From Cardiocondyla obscurior (Eukaryota; Arthropoda; Insecta; Hymenoptera; Formicidae), in assembly GCF_019399895.1 (NCBI RefSeq), contig NC_091867.1, forward strand, positions 558,001 to 622,000: a stretch of 64,000 nt of DNA. Direction: 5' to 3'. A program made the translations under genes and the position numbers. Every line of letters starts with the position of its first letter. The stretch's first letter is position 1. Under the pieces are notes generated by a model. That model was not told the DNA's origin. It did no database searches and worked only from the letters and a program-made list of their open reading frames with translations. Below are positions 1-11,897 of this stretch, in pieces.

Positions 1-1800
1 AAGCCCGAGTTTGTTTACAGTGCTATTGGCAGACATAGATGAGGAATTAGAGAAAGGGGGTGGGGTAGAATTAAAATTAAAGGAAAAAAGATTTTCTCGT
101 TAGCATATGCGGATGACGTGGCACTGGTGGCGGAAAATGAGGCTGGGATGCAGGGTATGATAAAAACCTTGGAAGAATATGTGGAAAGAAAGGGTTTAGA
201 AGTGAATGTAGAGAAAACAAAGATATTAAGATGTAGGAAGGGAGGTGGAAAATGGAAGAAGGTAAAGTGGAATAGGAAGAGAAAGGAAATTGAAAAAGTA
301 AAGAGTTTCAGATATCTTGGTTATATGGTCATGAGAAATTGAGACCAGAGGGAGCATGTGAGAGAAAGGATTAAAAAGGCAGCAAAGGTAATGGGAAAAG
401 TTTGGAGTTTAGGAAAGAATAAATTTGGAAAAAATTGGAGTAAAAGGATATGGTTGTTTGATAGACTGATATGGTCTGTGGCAAATTATGGGGTAGAAAT
501 ATGGAGGTGGAGGGAAAGGGAGGAAGTGGAAAGTCTGCAGGACAGGTACTTAAGGTGGCTGTTTGGTGTGAAAAGGCAAGTACCGAGATATATGATAAGA
601 GAAGAAGTACAAAGAGAAAAGTTAAGAGGTAAAGCGGGAATGAGGGCTTGGAAATATGAGATGAGATTGGACGAAGGAAGAGGAGGAGAACTAGCAAGAT
701 GGTGTTAGGAGGAAATTAAAGAAAAAGCAAGGGAGGGAAAGGCAATAGGAAGATGGGAAAAGAAAAGGGAAGAATATTATTAAAAAATGGGCTGGTCAAT
801 AAAAGAAGTGGAGGAAAAGAGATTAAAAGGGGAGCTGAGGGGGGAAGTTTTAATTGAAAAAGATAAAAAAATTCAAAGAAAAGAGAGAAAAGAAAAAATA
901 ATGGAATCAAGATTTAATAAGTTTTACAAAAGAATTAAGAAAGAGGGGGTGCCAGAATATTTGGAAAAAGGGATGGAAGGAAGAGAGATGAATGAGAATA
1001 GCAAGATTCAGATTAGGAAATGAAATGAAGGGGTATAGATATTGGGAAAGTGAAGAAGGAAGAAAATGCAGGATGTGCGGAGAAAACGAAGAAACATGGA
1101 AACATGTATAAACAGATTGTATAGATTGGGGAGAGGGGAGAAATTGGGAGAAAGTAATATAAGAAATTTTGGAAGAGGAAGGAAAGGGAGAAGAATGGTT
1201 GGAAAAATTGAAAAAAATAAGGGAAGGGATGGGTATAAATAAAAGTATGAATGAGTGAAAAATTTGGAGACAAAATTGATTAAAGAAAAAGATAAAAAGA
1301 AAAAGCATCGGAAGCGACGGTCCAAAATGAATAAATGGGAAAAGTATGGCATGATCTGTAGGTATGGGTGAATGCGGTCTCTCTCTCTCTCTCTCTCGTC
1401 GGTGCGTTTTTTGCGTAGTCTTAAGAAAAGCGTGCGAAAAGGCGGAAAAGAGGCGTTATTTTCTGTTAGGGTTATTATAGGTAAAAGAAGGAGATGAAGG
1501 CATGAAGAAAGAAGAGAAAATGTAAAAAGAAGAAAAAAAAATTGTAAAATAATAATTGGAAATGGTTGCATGGGTTTAGAGATGAGTAAAAATAGAAGGA
1601 AAGGTTTTTAAGTATAAATTGTAAAGGAAATAAGAAGAAATGTAAAAAAAATGGAAAATGGAATGCATGGGTGTGGAAGTGATTAGTGGAAAAAGTAAAA
1701 TGTAGTAAAGTAAAATAAAGTAGTAATAGATGTAGAAATAAAAAAATGTAAATATGTAAATGAAACGAATAGTCAAGTGTACTCCGAAAGGAAAATAAAC
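1..1800 (+). mobile_element. Non-LTR retrotransposon (Jockey/R1-like LINE), 3' part of ORF2 and 3' UTR, decayed
   Basis: Frames around 1-1020 encode the end of a LINE reverse transcriptase. The catalytic YADD motif falls at about 106-117 (LAYADDVALVAENEAG), followed by the thumb region (KSFRYLGYMVM, 301-330) and the long Arg/Glu/Trp-rich C-terminal domain (IWRWREREEVESLQDRYLRW). Several stops and frame changes (about 340, 707, 783 and 1023) break it into pieces of 60-120 codons. The 5' part lies outside the window. The 3' tail seems to end near 1795-1815 in an ATT-rich run. The same family recurs on the minus strand at 20240-21544. It is a dead copy. I associate this family with ant genomes, which is knowledge rather than something the window proves. 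Confidence 0.85.
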
Positions 1801-2327
1801 ACTATTATTATTACTTATATTTATACACTTTTTAGTTTTAAAGCATTCTTCTCACCGCGACAAGGTAAGTGTAAATCGAGAAAGGTTTTTGTGTTTTTTT
1901 TTGCGTTTTTTAAATTTTTTGTTAATTTTTTAATTTTTTTTATGTTTTATTAAAATTTTAATTTAAACACATTTTTTAAGAATTAAAGAAAATAAAACTT
2001 TTAAACTAAAAAATAACATTTTTTTACGGAATTAAATTATTCGTCATTTTTATAAAAAAAAAATTAATTTTTTTTCATTTTCAGCAAATTTGTTTATAAT
2101 TTTATTTATAAAACTTTCTTGGTTATTAGCAATCATTTGTCTATGAATGCTTAACATACACAAACCACTACTTTGTGATTCAGACATTGTAGAACAAATC
2201 CATGTTTTTACCCTTCGTAATGTGCTGAACGATTTTTCTACTGTTGCTGTAGTAACTGGTAATGATAATGACTTTAGTAGTTTATTTTAAAATGCAAGAA
2301 CAAATTTGGCAACTTTATATATTATAT

Positions 2328-2395
<68 letters not shown>

Positions 2396-2517
2396 TTACT
2401 TGATAAATTGACAGATGTCGAAAAAGCCAGTTTAAGTCACAAAGATCGTAAACGGACTAAACATTTTATCTTTTGTCAAATTTATGTATAATACATTATC
2501 GACAATATTTACAATAT
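1801..2517. other. AT-rich intergenic DNA with a (TA)n microsatellite
   Basis: No coding sequence is seen. The stretch is strongly AT-rich with many T and A runs. A near-perfect (TA)n tract occupies about 2335-2395; the open frame across it is only the repeat read as Tyr/Ile. Confidence 0.7.
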
Positions 2518-2818
2518 TGTTACGCCCGGTATACGGAGCAGCATGAAGCTGCCGGCTCGCTCCGAGGTTTCGGTTCTCCGTTGCCAGGGGAACGAAGACT
2601 ATTTATTATGGTTAAGAAATGACAGTTCTGCCCGTGACTTAGTTCGGTGCGGATGTCTCTGTATTTGGTTAAAGTTTGATTAAACCTTTATCGTTCCTTT
2701 TTCTTAAACCGTCTCTTTTCTTTCGCGGAGTCCGAGTGCCGCGGGTGAGAGAGTGCGAGAAGAGTGAGTGTGAAGCGCGAACGCGGAGACGTTCGCTGAC
2801 CCCGTTCCCGGCGTAACA
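2518..2818 (+). repeat. Solo LTR with 4-bp target duplication ATAT
   Basis: The 301-bp unit begins TGTTACGCC and ends GGCGTAACA, an inverted pair typical of LTR ends. ATAT flanks it at 2514-2517 and 2819-2822. It is GC-rich against AT-rich flanks and has no coding sequence. It is best read as a solo LTR of a Ty3/gypsy-like element left after LTR-LTR recombination. The strand is arbitrary. Confidence 0.75.
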
Positions 2819-2989
2819 ATATTTTTAAACAATCGATAATAATAAACGATACTGAAAATGACTTTCAAAACAAAACAATACTGAGTGTAAATAGTGTGAA
2901 AAACGATCTACGGTTCTATTTCTGTGAAGGTATTGTTATTAACTGTTATATTCGTGATAATTTGAGGGAATAATAATTATCAAAAAATG

Positions 2990-3835
2990 TTCGTATTGCA
3001 GGGTTCCTCGCACAGAGCAGGAGAGACGCATCTTTTCCAGACTCTATGTTCTGGACTGACGAGTCGACGTTTACGCCAAGCGGCGTAATTAATTTAAGGA
3101 ACCGCCTTTACTGGTCGGATGAAAATCCTCATGTTATTAGACAGGGAGCTTTTCAATATCGATGGTCCATAAATGTATGGGCGGGACTCATTGATAATCA
3201 TGTGGCAAGTACAAACAGAAAAAAAACAATTATTTTATTAAATACTCTGTAACCAAAATTTACTTTTATTTGTATTAGATTGGTCCATATTTTCTTTCAC
3301 CACGTTTAACCGGCGAATTTTATGAATATTTTTTGGACACCGAGCTTCCTGTTCTTCTTGAAAATATTCCGCTGGCAACAAGAAGAAACATGATTTACCA
3401 GCACAACGGGGCACCGGCTCATTGGAGTGGGGGAGTACGCCGACTTTTAGACGCACGCTTTCGCGACAGGTGGATCGGTCGTGGTAGTCCAATTATTTGG
3501 CCACCATGATCGCCAGATTTGACTCCATTGGACTATTTTTTATAGGGACACATAAAAAACTTAGTCGAGCCCCAGCGAAACGGCACTGTAAACAACGTAC
3601 GCGAGGCCATCGTTGCGGCCTTTGCTACCATTACGCCGCATATGGTCCAACAAGCAACGCAAGACGTTGTTCGAAGGGCCCGACTCTGCGTGCAACAAAG
3701 AGGAGGGCACTTTGAACAATTTTTAAATTAAACAATGACAGTGGATTAGGCCTACCGGGGATACCACGATAAAAAAACGCACTATGCTATCTACCACTAG
3801 GTAGTGAGGAAATAATAGCACATCTTAATATTAAT
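2990..3835 (+). mobile_element. Tc1/mariner-superfamily transposase remnant, copy 1
   Basis: Broken frames encode the catalytic half of a DDE/D transposase: FWTDESTFTPSG near 3047-3080 (first catalytic Asp), NGAPAHWSGGVRRLLD near 3400-3450 (second Asp region), and PPSPDLTPLDYF with intervening stops near 3500-3540 (third acidic residue region). The C-terminal tail follows to about 3725. An apparent intron or insertion interrupts it at about 3210-3275. The downstream sequence (about 3735-3830, GTGGATTAGGCCTAC then TAAAAAAACGCACT) recurs after the related copy at 24190-25250, so it is probably the shared transposon end. Inactive. Confidence 0.8.
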
Positions 3836-4338
3836 AATTTCCAAATATTAAAAATACGTTTTATTTATGTCCGAAATCCTAAAGACAGCATATGTTAATG
3901 TTAATATCGTGCTCTCGGAAACGCGGAAACATTTAATTGTTTGTCGGCACGGTATCATATGATCGCGAGCGCATTCGTTTCATCTTTGCCGCAAAGACTT
4001 CAATACATGATTGTTTCTTTCTGAGTTGACTCAGATTATATCTTTAAAAACACCGTCGCCGCCGCGGCCGCGGCCGGCCCCTAAGTTGCTTAGAGCTCAT
4101 TCGCCGAACCCGCTCGCCAATCAGTATTATTCGACTCGGCTACTTTCTGCAGAAAACTAAACAATGCCATCGCCGCGCCCAGCCCATAGATTTCTTAGCG
4201 TTCATTCGCCGAGACAATAATTTTTATAAAATCAACGGTTACGAATTTTGCATAATTGTATAGGACTTTTCGTCTTGAAATATTCTTGTCTACCCCAAAA
4301 TTTCGGGAGTGACAAAACGAACCGGACACCCTGTATAT
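3836..4338. other. Non-coding stretch ending in a CCTGTATA-type transposon terminus
   Basis: No gene is seen. A GC-rich tract occurs at about 4050-4090. The last part (4250-4338, ending GACACCCTGTATATT) resembles the ends of the foldback elements at 33096-33465 and 60998-61367, so a fragment of such an element seems to abut the old Polinton. Confidence 0.5.
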
Positions 4339-6690
4339 TGAGCCAAACAAATTTCTGGAAGATGTGCGAGAAATTGTGTTAAAACATGTGTTAAATGTTA
4401 TGCACCATCACAACAGTGTAAAAATAAATGTGGTGTTTAATGGAGAATTTGTAGCGGGTGATAAAATCGCAAATAAAAGTGTATGTACTCTCGAAAAACT
4501 GTGAACTTATTCATTCAAACGATTTACAAAATTGGTATAATTCACACATCATCGAGCCTGTTCTTGCTTCTTTAGATGAATTTCAAGAACGTGATAGTAG
4601 CTAGGCATTGTCACGCATACAGAACTTGACTGTAAACGTGAATAAATACAATCCATTGCAAGCGAGATGTTTTATTGAATTACCACGAAAAATTAAATTA
4701 AATAGAGCGGTAATAAACACAATCTAACTGACAATGCATGTTTTGCAGGGTCAGATGTGGCCGCTTTATATCCCGCTGAAACGCATGCTGAACGACTAAC
4801 ATCGTATCTACATTATACAACAGTATTAAATCTTCAAGACATCGAGTTTCCAATATCCTTGAAACAAATTAAAAAATTTGAAAATATTAATAACATTTCT
4901 ATCAATGTGTATGGTATTAAAAAAAAGCAATTCTACTAATACAACTTACGAAGAAAAAGTGTAAGAGGCACATTCATTTGCTGTACATTCAACGGAACAA
5001 TGATGTTGGACATTTTTCCCTGATAAAAAATCTCTCACGTCTCATGAGCTCGCAACTGAGCAAGAAGAAGAACAAAAAATATTTTTGTGAGCGGTATGTT
5101 CACGAAACATCTTTCATATGATAATATATATAAAAGTATGCAATACTTGTATTTATTATTTTAAATGTCTACATTATTTCGGATCATGCGAAAAGTTGGA
5201 TATTCACAGCGTGAACTGTGGAAGAATCAACGATTGTGCGATTATATTGCCACGTGATGACAAGAAATGGCTAAGATTTAACAATTATTGCCGTAAGGAA
5301 CAATTTCTATTTATGGTGTACGCCAACTTGTAATGTATTCTAGAAAAAACGAACACCGATTTAACGGCATCTACACACACGCATTAGCATCATAAGGTGT
5401 TCAGCATAGGCTACTATGTGCACTGTTCGTATAACGATTCGCTGTCGATGTATAAGTTCCATCGCAATAACAACTGTATCGAGCTGTTTGTCGAAAAACT
5501 GAAAAATTTAGCACACAATGTAAAGACAATTTTGTCAACTAATGTGCCCATGACCGGTTTCACTTAAGGAAAGTGTGAAAATTTCAAAAAAGCTACACAT
5601 TGTCATGTATGTGAAAAACCATTTGCACATGATGATACACGGGTACGCGATCATTGTCACTTGACCAGTCGATACAGAGATCCTGCACATTCAAACTATA
5701 ATTTAAATTATTAAGATTCAAATTTTATTGCAATAGTTTTTCATAATTTATCAAGATACAATGCGCATTTTATTTTTAAAAAAATTGTGACAACAAAGGA
5801 ACTGTAAAGCTACGAAGAAACTGTAAAGATTCTTCCAATAACAAAGGAAAAATATATATCATTTAGTAGCCGGTAAATGAGATCCGCACTGAGTGTTCCT
5901 ATGAGTTTTCACTAATGAGTTTACTGAAGTTGAGATCTGTCCGTCTGATTTATATTTTAGAGTCCGCAATGAGTTTAAACTGAACGCACAATTATATTAA
6001 TTATGAGATCACACGCTGCGAAGTCTGGTGAGCTACTGAACACGAAGTTCAACACGCCTCGTGCTGCAGGATGATGTCTTCCAGATGATTCTTGGCGTGT
6101 TGCACACGGCGAGGATGATCTGGATGAGTTGCACTAAAGACAAAGCGATGAGTGATCCAATGAGTGACGCAATGAGTAAGATTCCTACGAAGATCACACT
6201 GCACATTGATGCACACGAAATGATGCTTGGCACAGCTAAACCGACAATGATAAGACTCGAGCCGGCAACACCTTCGAGAATCGGAGGCAATAATCGAACG
6301 ACGGATCGATATCGATTCGTCACCGGCGATCGGCCACGAGGTGCTGCCCCGCGGCGGTAACAATTATCATTATGAATTCAAATCTTTAAACAGTACGCCT
6401 CGCGAGTCGATCGTGGAAAAGATACAAAAAAAATTAAAGGCGTCAAAAGTAGTGTAGTGTAGTTGCTAAGTAGTGTAGTTGCTAAGAAGATAACGTTTGA
6501 CGATTACGTGCGATGTTTGAATGAGGAAATTGAAATGACTCAACAGCAGACGTGTATAAGATCCAAGCTGAATGAGGTGTACATTATAAGCGAAGAGAAA
6601 ACTGCTTTAAGTCCATATAATAATAAACAATACTTTGTGTTTGATTCAACTGAAACATTGCCATGGGGACATTATAAAATACCATTATAA
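4339..6690 (+). pseudogene. Decayed Polinton protein-primed family B DNA polymerase (old copy)
   Basis: Translations parallel the intact polymerase at 43099-46929 piece by piece. The N-terminal NVVFNGEFVAGDKIANKS is near 4430, WPLYPAETHAERLTSYLHY near 4757-4815, the zinc-finger-like CLHYFGSCEKLDIHSVNCG near 5166-5220, the endonuclease VII-like CHVCEKPFAHDDTRVRDHCH near 5605-5660, and the C-terminus FDDYVRCLNEEIEM ... STETLPWGHYKIP at 6496-6690. Frameshifts and stops are numerous. The stretch between about 5868 and 6425 does not match: the catalytic palm is missing and unrelated sequence occupies its place. A 16-bp direct duplication sits at about 6449-6485. This marks the left part of an old Polinton whose other genes lie at 14056-16775. 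Confidence 0.85.
5868..6425. other. Unidentified insert in the old Polinton polymerase
   Basis: This segment replaces the exonuclease-palm part of the old polymerase. On the minus strand, 6323-6033 is open for 96 codons and encodes a very hydrophobic protein with Leu/Ile/Val/Ser-rich segments that could span a membrane two or three times. The plus strand is also open, so neither frame is convincing as a gene. I do not recognise either product. Confidence 0.35.
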
Positions 6691-6699
6691 ACAAAAAAA

Positions 6700-7019
6700 C
6701 TTTATATATTTTTATTATTTATACCGTAATTATATGTATGTAAGTTTCGTGATCAGAAACTTAATCCGTAGAGGTATTTAGAATAGTAGCAACAATGAGA
6801 TGTAGTTACTAAAAACTAAATTAATAATTTTAAACAGCATCACGCTAAACATAACATAACAATAAACGAGTACTTAATCACCTACCTAAATCTATACAAT
6901 TGTTGTTACTTCTAATATTATTAGCAATCGAATTACGATGCTTCGAGCTCGAAGCCGTATAATCTACTGCCTGTTTCGCTGACAATGCGAAGCGAATCAT
7001 GTGGTTGTCGTATAATCGA
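6700..7019 (-). repeat. Probable remainder of the gypsy 3' LTR, left of the Copia insertion
   Basis: No gene is seen. The gypsy 3' LTR seems to begin at 11846 (reading leftwards TGTAAG after a pyrimidine tract at 11847-11858), runs to 11798, is interrupted by the Copia element, and must continue leftwards from 7019. The far end is not clear. Confidence 0.45.
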
Positions 7020-7324
7020 TGTTGAAACTTTTGTTTAGGGATGAATTAAAAGGAAGGAATGTAAAAGAGTATTTTAATGAATGATTAAAAGTACATAACA
7101 AGGGGAGATATATGCGTGCCAGTTGCCAAGGCGAGACTAACTACCTGCTAATAGAGCGTACGCGAATAAAGCCTGTGCGAATAAAACGGGACAGTCCCTT
7201 GCAGGATATATGATGCTAAGCGATTATTTCAAGGCCCTTGGCGTCTGGTTACAGAGAAAAATACTACTAGGAAACGCTCGATAAAATATATATAAAATAC
7301 TATCGTAATTTTATTATTTCAACA
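7020..7324 (-). repeat. Copia 3' LTR (element on minus strand)
   Basis: 305 bp, beginning TGTTGAAAC and ending TTTCAACA on the plus strand. It matches 11489-11797 almost throughout. The gag-pol stop codon (7319-7321) overlaps its inner end by a few bases. Confidence 0.92.
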
Positions 7325-10300
7325 CTCCCACCTTTTGAGAGCGTCTAAATTTACCATTCCCATCTTGGAACGTAATTTCTGAAAAATGTCTTTACTTAAA
7401 ATTTTAGTGAAGATATCAGCAGCCTGATCTTGAGTTGACACATATTGTATACCGATTTCCTTGCTGGCGTATTTTTCACGAATGTAATGATAACGTACGT
7501 CGATGTGTTTTGTTCTTTTATGAAATTCCGAGTTTTTAATAAGTTTTATTGTGCTTTGATTGTCAACGCAAATAATGGGTGGGTCAGGCCACTGATAACC
7601 GTTATGAGTTAATAATAATTTGATCCATAAAGCCTCTTTTACGGCCTCGCATGCCGCAATGTATTCCGCTTCCGTTGTACTAAGTGACACGGATCTTTGT
7701 CTTATCGAGCCCCAAGTTATTGCTCCGTTAGCCAAAATAAACAAGTACCCTGAGATGGAGCGTCTAGTTTCACGGTCACCGGCGTAATCCGCATCTGAAT
7801 ACCCGTATAGATTGTTGTATTTATTCAAACCATTGTACATGATACCGAAATTAATTGTGCCTTTCAGATAGCGGAATACATTTTTTAAGGCTTGCCAATG
7901 TTGATTATTGTAACTAGAAACGAAGCGACTTAAAAAGTTAACTATAAACGCAATATCTGGGCGCGTGACATTTCCTAAGAATAATAAGCATCCGATCGCT
8001 TGTCGGTACGGAATCTTATCGTAAAGTTCACTTTCTTTTGCTGGAGTTAATATTATTCCCAAGTCTGCGGGTGTTTCTTTAGTCTTTGAATCTGACATGT
8101 TAAACCGTGCAAGAATGCGTTCAATATAGGACCTTTGGTGTATGAAAATTGTTTTATTATTTCTATCTCTGATTATTTCAATTCCTATGTAACAGTTTAC
8201 ATTTCCTTCGGTTACCTTGAAGCTTGATTTTAATTCTGTTAATATTTTGTTTAGTGTTTCTTTAGACGTTGCCATGATTAAACCGTCGTCAACATAAATT
8301 GTCACGTAGACCTTGTCAGATTCAAAAACATCAGAATAAACACAAGGGTCCGCCTGATTCTGTATTAAATGGAAACGCTTGAGGAATTGGTTGAATTTAT
8401 TATTCCACTCTCGCGATGCTTGTTTGAGTCCATAAAGTGTCTTTTGAAGTTTGCAAACCATATCCGTTGATGGTGGATTTACTCCTTGAGGTATCTTCAT
8501 GTAAATTTCTTTGGTGAGAACTCCGTTTAAGAATGCGGTTTTTATGTCAAATTGCGCGATCTCAAGGTCTTTTTTTTGCTGCGATTGCTAACATTGTTCG
8601 AATTAAGTCATATCTAGCCACCAGTGAGAAGATTTCATTATAGTCAATTCCTTGTTTTTACGCATATCCTTTTGCACAAAGTCGGGCTTTAAATCGCCGA
8701 TCGCCGTTTGGGGTAGATTCTTTGAAGACCCATTTGGATTCTATAGTTCTTTTGTTTGGTGGTGTCTTTTGAAGAATCCAGGTGCGGTTGGTTTCATGTG
8801 CCAATAGTTCTTCTTTGATTGCCTTTTTCCACTCTTCAGCGTTGTTTCCCATTGTTGCTTCTTCGTATGAAGATGGCTCGTTACATTCTAACAAATTTGC
8901 TTCATATCGACTTGATGGCTTAACTGTGTTTCTGTCTCTAAGAAGTTGTGCGAATTGCATGGGGTTGTCTTCCAGAAAATGTTGATCTTCGGGGATGTCT
9001 CTTCGTGGAGTTGTCCTCCTCGGGTCGTCTTCCTTTCTTGAAGTGTAGTAACGCGGGCTGCCTTCTTCTTGAATTCTTGGTTGCTGGTTTTCTTCGTCTT
9101 GGGTTTCTTCAGCATCTTCTTGAATGTTTGTTTTCTGTTGGAATGGCAGGTTTACTTCACTGTTTGCTTTTGCAGGATCGTCATCGTCGTCTGTTTCGTG
9201 TATCATTACATCCCTGGAGATTATGATTCGTGAGTTTTTTGGGTCATATAATCTGTAATTTCCTGAATCCGATTGGTATCCGACGAGGATCAGTTTTTGT
9301 GATTTTTGATCCCATTTCTTTCTTGATTCCTTGGGTACGTGAACATATGCGTCCGATCCAAAAATTCGTATGTGATTCAATCGTGGTTTTTTGTTTGTCC
9401 ATAGTTCATATGGCGATTTTACTTGGTTTGCTGAAGTCGGTGTTCGATTTAAAATATGGCAGCTAGTATTAACTGCCTCTGCCCATAGATAAACAGGTAA
9501 GTTCTTTGCATGCAGCATAGTACGTGCAGATTCAACGAGTGTTCTATTGTCTCATTCAGCTCGTCCGTTCTGTTCCGGAGTATATGGAGCGGTTGTTTCA
9601 AGGATAATTCTCTTCTCACGGAGATAATTTGACATTTTTTCGTTGCAATATTCTCTTCCATTGTCGGTATGGAGTACTTTTACCTTCTTCTGGAACTTAT
9701 TTTCGATCAGATTAACATTTTCTTTTAGTTTTTCGGTCACGTCGGATTTATGTTTAATAAAATATATTATACGATACGCCGACCGATCATCCTTGAAGCT
9801 GACGAAGTATCTGGATCCCCCTATTGAGTTTTGCGACATTGGTCCGCATACATCGCTGTATATGACTTCTCCTAGTTCCGAGTTTCTTTTAGCGGATGAC
9901 TTAAATGGCAAACGATGTTGTTTTCCGTACTGACACGCGTCGCAGAATGCGTCTTCGTTGAGGATCTTGTCATTTGGAGTTTCGCTTATAATTCCGCTTC
10001 TGCAGAGGTCGTTAACATATTTGTAATTAATGTGACCTAACCGTTTGTGCCACAACTTTAACTTTAAGCTAATGGCCAGATTCGCGTTTTCCTTTGTTTG
10101 AATTTTAATGAACATGCGAAAAAGATTATTAGCCTGCTTTATTTCTTGTGCTCTCAAAATATGATCCTTGTACAAGCTGACATAATTATTTCAAAAAAGA
10201 ATTTGATAATTTTTATTTGTACACGCTCCGATTGAAAAAAGATTTTTATTTAAGTCAGGCACATAGAGCACATTTTCTAATTTACCTTGTATCCAGTTTC

Positions 10301-11378
10301 CGTTTACGAAAGTTTTAATATAAATTGTACCTTGTCCTGCCACAACGCAAGGTGATCCGTTTCCCAATGATACCTGATTGTTGCCGTTTGATACCTCGTA
10401 AAAATCTGCAAACCAGTCGCGATGAAAAGTCATGTGCTTGGATGCTCCGCTGTCAAGCAGCCAGATGTCTTCTACTGCAGCGTTTATAAATTCATCCTCT
10501 TGAAATTCAGTGACAAACGCGTTCAAACTACAGGATTCACTTAACGCCTTGTCCGAAGCTTTGTTGTTCTTTTCTTCGTGCGTGCTATGTCCATTGTTTC
10601 GATGCCTTCCGTAAGAGCTGGTTTTGATAGCTTCGTCTCGTTTCTTTTTACGACACTCCCTCGCGAAATGTCCAGGCTTTTGACAGTAAAAACAGGTTGA
10701 ATCTTTCTTTGCGCGTTGTAAAAACTTTTCTGGATTCACTTGTTGTCTTTGTTTATTGAATGCACTAGATTTTCCATTCGCAATTGTCAACGCGTTGTCT
10801 GACGAGTCCGTTGCGTTCATCCTGTTCTCTTCCTTGATCAGGCGCTCCATCAGATTGCTCGTAGTTTGTTCCTTTGTGCTTACGCTGTCCCACGCTGTGA
10901 CAAATGCGCTGTATTTTGCAGGAAGGCTTCCTAATATTTTAGCCATCATCGTGATATCTGACACGGGTTCATTCACATCTTGCAATTGTCTCGCTATGTT
11001 TTCAATTCTCGCAATATGTTGAGTCACGCTGTCGTTCAATCCTATTCTGTAATCGTGAAATCTCGTCATCATCACCAGCTTGTTTGATGCCGTTTTCTGT
11101 TCATAAAGTCTACTCAGTCGATTCCACATATCGGCCGCCGTCTCGCATGTCAGTAGAAATTCTAGCTGCGAGGGTTCCATAGTTGACGAGATGATTACCA
11201 TTGCCTTTGCATTCCTCTTGTCCCATTCCTTTCCATTATCCGTTGTTCGAATTTTTGAGCCATCCACAATTGATGTTAATCCGTTTGCAATAAAGGTGGC
11301 ATTAATTTGAAATTTCCATGCTTGGAAATTTGTTCCATTAAATTTAGAGATACTCCTCAGATCAATTGAATCCGGCAT
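7319..11378 (-). pseudogene. Copia gag-pol polyprotein, interrupted by stops and one frameshift
   Basis: In order from 11378 leftwards: UBN2-type gag; a CCHC zinc knuckle (CFYCQKPGHFAREC, near 10690); aspartic protease (LLDSGASKHMT, DSG triad, near 10450); integrase with the N-terminal His/Cys region and DDE core (SDVCGPM near 9865, HTDNGREYC near 9660, PEQNGRAE near 9560); reverse transcriptase with catalytic YVDD intact (near 8297); and Copia-type RNase H (SISGYLF, STTEAEY, DNQSTIKL). Breaks are TGA at 10191-10193 after protease, TGA at 9552-9554 inside the integrase core, TAA at 8658-8660 early in RT, and a frame change at the eight-T run 8570-8577. Otherwise it is close to a normal full-length Copia polyprotein. 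The breaks with young LTRs suggest recent death or mobilisation in trans. Confidence 0.9.
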
Positions 11379-11471
11379 CTCTGAGTTGTTTGAAGACGAG
11401 AAAACTGCACTGAATTCACAAACACCTCACGAGGATTGATTAACACGGTAGCGCACACTTATTTGAAAGGT

Positions 11472-11488
11472 GGCCTGGGCCCATAACC
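11472..11488 (-). promoter_or_regulatory. Copia primer-binding site (initiator tRNA-Met half-molecule type)
   Basis: Directly inside the 5' LTR the minus strand reads GGTTATGGGCCCAGGCC. Copia elements are known to prime from a cleaved initiator methionine tRNA, whose anticodon region is complementary to GGTTATGGGCCC. Confidence 0.85.
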
Positions 11489-11797
11489 TGTTGAAACTTT
11501 TGTTTAGGGATGAATTAAAAGGAAGGAATGTAATTAAATGAGTATTTTAATGAATGATTAAAAGTACATAACAAGGGGAGATATATGCGTGCCAGTTGCC
11601 AAGGCGAGACTAACTACCTGCTAATAGAGCGTACGCGAATAAAGCCTGTGCGAATAAAACGGGACAGTCCCTTGCAGGATATATGATGCTAAGCGATTAT
11701 TTCAAGGCCCTTGGCGTCTGGTTACAGAGAAAAATACTACTAGGAAACGCTCGATAAAATATATATAAAATACTATCGTAATTTTTTTATTTTAACA
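11489..11797 (-). repeat. Copia 5' LTR (element on minus strand)
   Basis: 309 bp, TG...CA, nearly identical to 7020-7324. On the minus strand it has a TATATATTTTAT box near its start. Confidence 0.92.
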
Positions 11798-11802
11798 ATC
11801 GA

Positions 11803-11858
11803 CAGTATCGTACAATAAAGTTTTGGCGCTAGCGCTTAAACTTACATCTCCCTTCCTA
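11803..11858 (-). repeat. Start of the gypsy 3' LTR and its polypurine tract, cut by Copia
   Basis: On the minus strand the purine run GGAAGGGAGA (11847-11856) is followed by TGTAAGTTTAAGCGC, the expected polypurine tract to LTR junction. This lies just past the integrase end of the gypsy ORFs. The Copia insertion follows after about 50 bp. Confidence 0.6.
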
Positions 11859-11897
11859 AGTCAGAGGGTAAAGCTTTATGTATAAGGTACTAGTTTA

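Larger units (their letters stand above)
7020..11797 (-). mobile_element. Full-length Ty1/copia retrotransposon with both LTRs and 5-bp TSD ATCGA
   Basis: The element spans 4778 bp on the minus strand. Two nearly identical LTRs (TG...CA) bound it. The duplicated target ATCGA is at 7015-7019 and 11798-11802. Primer-binding site, polypurine tract and gag-pol are all present in the expected order. LTR differences are few (a small indel near 7062/11535 and the length of a T run near the far end), so the insertion is young. It sits inside the LTR of a gypsy element, which itself sits in an old Polinton. A diverged LTR of the same family begins at 63751. Confidence 0.95.

Noticed and set aside
907..1571. 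Long minus-strand open frames rich in Phe, Leu, Ser and Pro
   Set aside because: They are the reverse of the purine-rich LINE C-terminal region; composition explains the openness and no domain is visible.
6033..6363. Overlapping frames on both strands inside the old polymerase
   Set aside because: As a gene: neither is recognisable and they overlap each other. Kept only as an unidentified insert.
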